From contig CAYQZH010000243.1 of NCBI GenBank assembly GCA_964421865.1, positions 1 to 6,895 of the forward strand: DNA of 6,895 nucleotides, read 5' to 3'. Below are positions 5,702 to 6,895 of the stretch, piece by piece. The position numbers were made by a program, and so were the translations under genes. Every line of letters starts with the position of its first letter. The first letter of the stretch is position 1. Under the pieces are notes generated by a model, which searched no databases, had not been told where the DNA came from, and saw only the letters and a program-made list of their open reading frames with translations. Origin of the DNA: SBAX01 sp964421865. Lineage in GTDB: Bacteria > Planctomycetota > Phycisphaerae > UBA1845.

Positions 5702-6274
5702 ATGGATGTGATCGTACTACCGATTGCCCGATCCAGGGCCGCCGGTCGCGCTCTGGTATGGAGCGTCCCCGCGGGTCTCTTGGGCGTAACGTCCTTTCTG
5801 ATCTACACGTCGCTTCACTTCGTTCCCTCCGGCGTCTCGAACCGCCTGGTCGACTACAGCGTCGCCCTGATTTCCCTGCCCATTCCCTTGACCGCCTTGT
5901 GGAGTGCCTTCAAGGGCGCACGCTGGCTTCTGCTGTCCGTTTGGCCGGCGCCCGTCGGGGTCTTCGCCGATGAACGCACCTTGACGCTCCGCCTCGGACC
6001 GTTCGGGACGAGGAGTTACGACGCATCGCGAATGGACATCCGCTACCCGTTCGAGTTGTCGCAGGACGACGAGGGCGGCGGCTTCGAGGCCTTCTTGCCG
6101 GAGGAAGAGCAACGGGCCAAGCTTCTGCCGCGGATGCTTCATCCCAACGTCCGCGAACCGCTCAACCGTGTGATCCTGCGTTTCGTGCAGCCGTCCGAAG
6201 AAGAAGCGGTCCGATCCCTTCGCCCGCTCCTCGACCATTGGCGAAGTGGGCGACTTGCCCCACCCAACCCGTAG
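5702..6274 (+). CDS. Hypothetical protein with two membrane segments
   Basis: I do not recognise this 190-aa protein. Hydrophobic stretches at about residues 18-41 and 52-81 look like two membrane helices joined by a short polar loop. A soluble C-terminal part of about 105 residues follows. It begins with a beta-rich pattern, GVFADERTLTLRLGPFGTRSYDASRMDIRYPFEL (86-119), that is reminiscent of small bacterial PH-like domains. An acidic segment (DDEGGGFEAFLPEEEQ) and a helical end follow. The alternative start GTG 5669 would add 11 residues, but ATG 5702 has the better ribosome binding site. It is flanked upstream by the repeat cluster and an operator-like palindrome. It is separated by 127 nt from the transporter gene, so co-transcription is possible but not shown. 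The PH-like suggestion is weak. Confidence 0.7.
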   Translation: MDVIVLPIARSRAAGRALVWSVPAGLLGVTSFLIYTSLHFVPSGVSNRLVDYSVALISLPIPLTALWSAFKGARWLLLSVWPAPVGVFADERTLTLRLGPFGTRSYDASRMDIRYPFELSQDDEGGGFEAFLPEEEQRAKLLPRMLHPNVREPLNRVILRFVQPSEEEAVRSLRPLLDHWRSGRLAPPNP

Positions 6275-6317
6275 CTTGCGAGCCGGGCGTCCGTCCGAGA
6301 GACTGTGGCCGGGTGAC

Positions 6318-6338
6318 ACGGTCCAACGTATTGGCCGT
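6318..6338. other. Imperfect hairpin in the leader of the transporter gene
   Basis: ACGG (6318-6321) and CCAA (6323-6326) pair with TTGG (6331-6334) and CCGT (6335-6338), leaving one bulged T and a CGTA loop. It lies in the 127-nt gap before the transporter gene. It could be a leader structure or a weak terminator for the gene before it. It does not match a preQ1 aptamer that I know. Confidence 0.3.
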
Positions 6339-6401
6339 GGCTCTTGCCCGTGCTGGACGGCTGCTGACGGTCGCGAGGATAGCTCAATACGGATCAACCC
6401 C

Positions 6402-6895
6402 TTGTCGACCTCACGACGCGACCTCGTCTACTTCATCCTCGGCGGGTTTTTCCTCACCAACGCGATTCTGGGTGAGTTGACCGGCGGCAAGCTCTTCTCC
6501 ATGCCCGCGCTCGGATTGGGCTGGCTGGGCTTAAAGGAGGTCGTGCTCTCGATCGGCGTGATTCCCTGGCCGGTCGTCTTCATCACCACCGACCTCATCA
6601 ACGAATACTTCGGAACGGCGGGCGTGCGGAGGCTGACGTTCCTGGCCGTCACCATGGTCAGCTACGCCTTCCTCGTTCTTTTTTTTGAAATCCAAGTTCC
6701 CGCCTGGGACAGTTCCCCCGTGCCGCACGACATGTTCTCCCGCGTCTTCGGGCAGTCGATGTGGATCATCGTGGGGTCGTTGACGGCGTTTCTGATCGCC
6801 CAATTCCTCGACGTGGTGATCTTTCACGCCGTCAAACGTAGGACGGGGCACCGGATGCTCTGGCTTCGCGCGACGGGCAGCACGGTGTTCAGTCA
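6402..6895 (+). CDS. YhhQ/VUT-family queuosine precursor transporter, 3' end outside window
   Basis: The frame runs open from a TTG at 6402 to the window end, giving 164 residues of a family usually near 220-240. It has no ATG or GTG start; TTG gives MSTSRRDLVYFILGGFF, a natural start for the first membrane helix. Family marks are TNAILGELTGGKLF (residues 19-32), the acidic signature TDLINEYFG (63-71), FLDVVIF in a later helix, and LWLRATGSTVFSQ at the end. Members are inner-membrane proteins that import preQ0/preQ1, or queuine in some bacteria, for tRNA queuosine. The Shine-Dalgarno sequence is weak (GGA at 6391-6393, 8 nt before TTG). An uninterrupted run of eight T at 6679-6686 lies within the gene and the frame continues across it. 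Confidence 0.88.
   Translation, partial: MSTSRRDLVYFILGGFFLTNAILGELTGGKLFSMPALGLGWLGLKEVVLSIGVIPWPVVFITTDLINEYFGTAGVRRLTFLAVTMVSYAFLVLFFEIQVPAWDSSPVPHDMFSRVFGQSMWIIVGSLTAFLIAQFLDVVIFHAVKRRTGHRMLWLRATGSTVFS

Noticed and set aside
5278..5973. 231-codon + strand ORF crossing the repeat cluster
   Set aside because: It starts inside the end of the VWA gene, translates the palindromic repeats into Arg/Pro-rich sequence and overlaps the 5702 gene in another frame. Minus-strand ORFs over 5337-5649 are repeat translations of the same kind.
6246..6263. Hairpin GTGGGC...GCCCCAC over the stop region of the 5702 gene as a terminator
   Set aside because: The stem is short and bulged, lies within the coding end and has no T run.
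6275..6401. preQ1 riboswitch before the transporter gene
   Set aside because: No match to the preQ1-I, II or III aptamer patterns I know; only a generic imperfect hairpin is present.
6238..6480. 80-codon + strand ORF bridging the end of the 5702 gene and the transporter start
   Set aside because: It overlaps the convincing transporter frame and has no recognisable motif or ribosome binding site.

Overview
All recognisable genes in this GC-rich bacterial window lie on the + strand. The best taxonomic guess is a planctomycete (Planctomycetota) or a close PVC relative, possibly an uncultured lineage. That rests on three things: the aerotolerance-type VWA membrane protein with its N-terminal NPAAIAV...FLKLRR segment, the FlgO-TPR protein style, and the dense intergenic palindromes built on CCCAGCGTT/AACGCTGGG and GTCCC/GGGAC. 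The placement comes from memory of families and repeat styles, not from a search.

Layout. (1) 2-2356: the 3' part of a long TPR protein. It contains one complete FlgO-like domain between two TPR blocks that are copies of each other with an exact 1431-bp period. (2) 2444-3138: a tight two-gene unit, a small AbiEii-like nucleotidyltransferase overlapping by ATGA a 63-aa helical protein, followed by a hairpin. (3) 3269-5311: a large VWA membrane protein of the BatA/aerotolerance type. A short modular repeat sits just before its start codon, and a doubled version lies in frame inside its VWA domain. (4) 5312-5701: about 390 bp without a gene, filled by nested palindromic repeats. (5) 5702-6274: an unrecognised membrane protein with two hydrophobic segments. 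(6) 6402 to the end: the 5' part of a YhhQ/VUT-family queuosine-precursor transporter, apparently starting at TTG.

The genes do not form one pathway. The only clear operon is the nucleotidyltransferase with its small partner, which looks like an accessory module, perhaps toxin-antitoxin-like. The VWA gene lacks its usual MoxR/DUF58 neighbours inside the window. The strongest unusual signals are the whole-module duplication in the TPR protein, the 12+9-nt modular repeat that seems to have entered a coding sequence without breaking the frame, and the composite inverted repeat at 5404-5588. No CRISPR array, tRNA, rRNA or transposase gene was seen.
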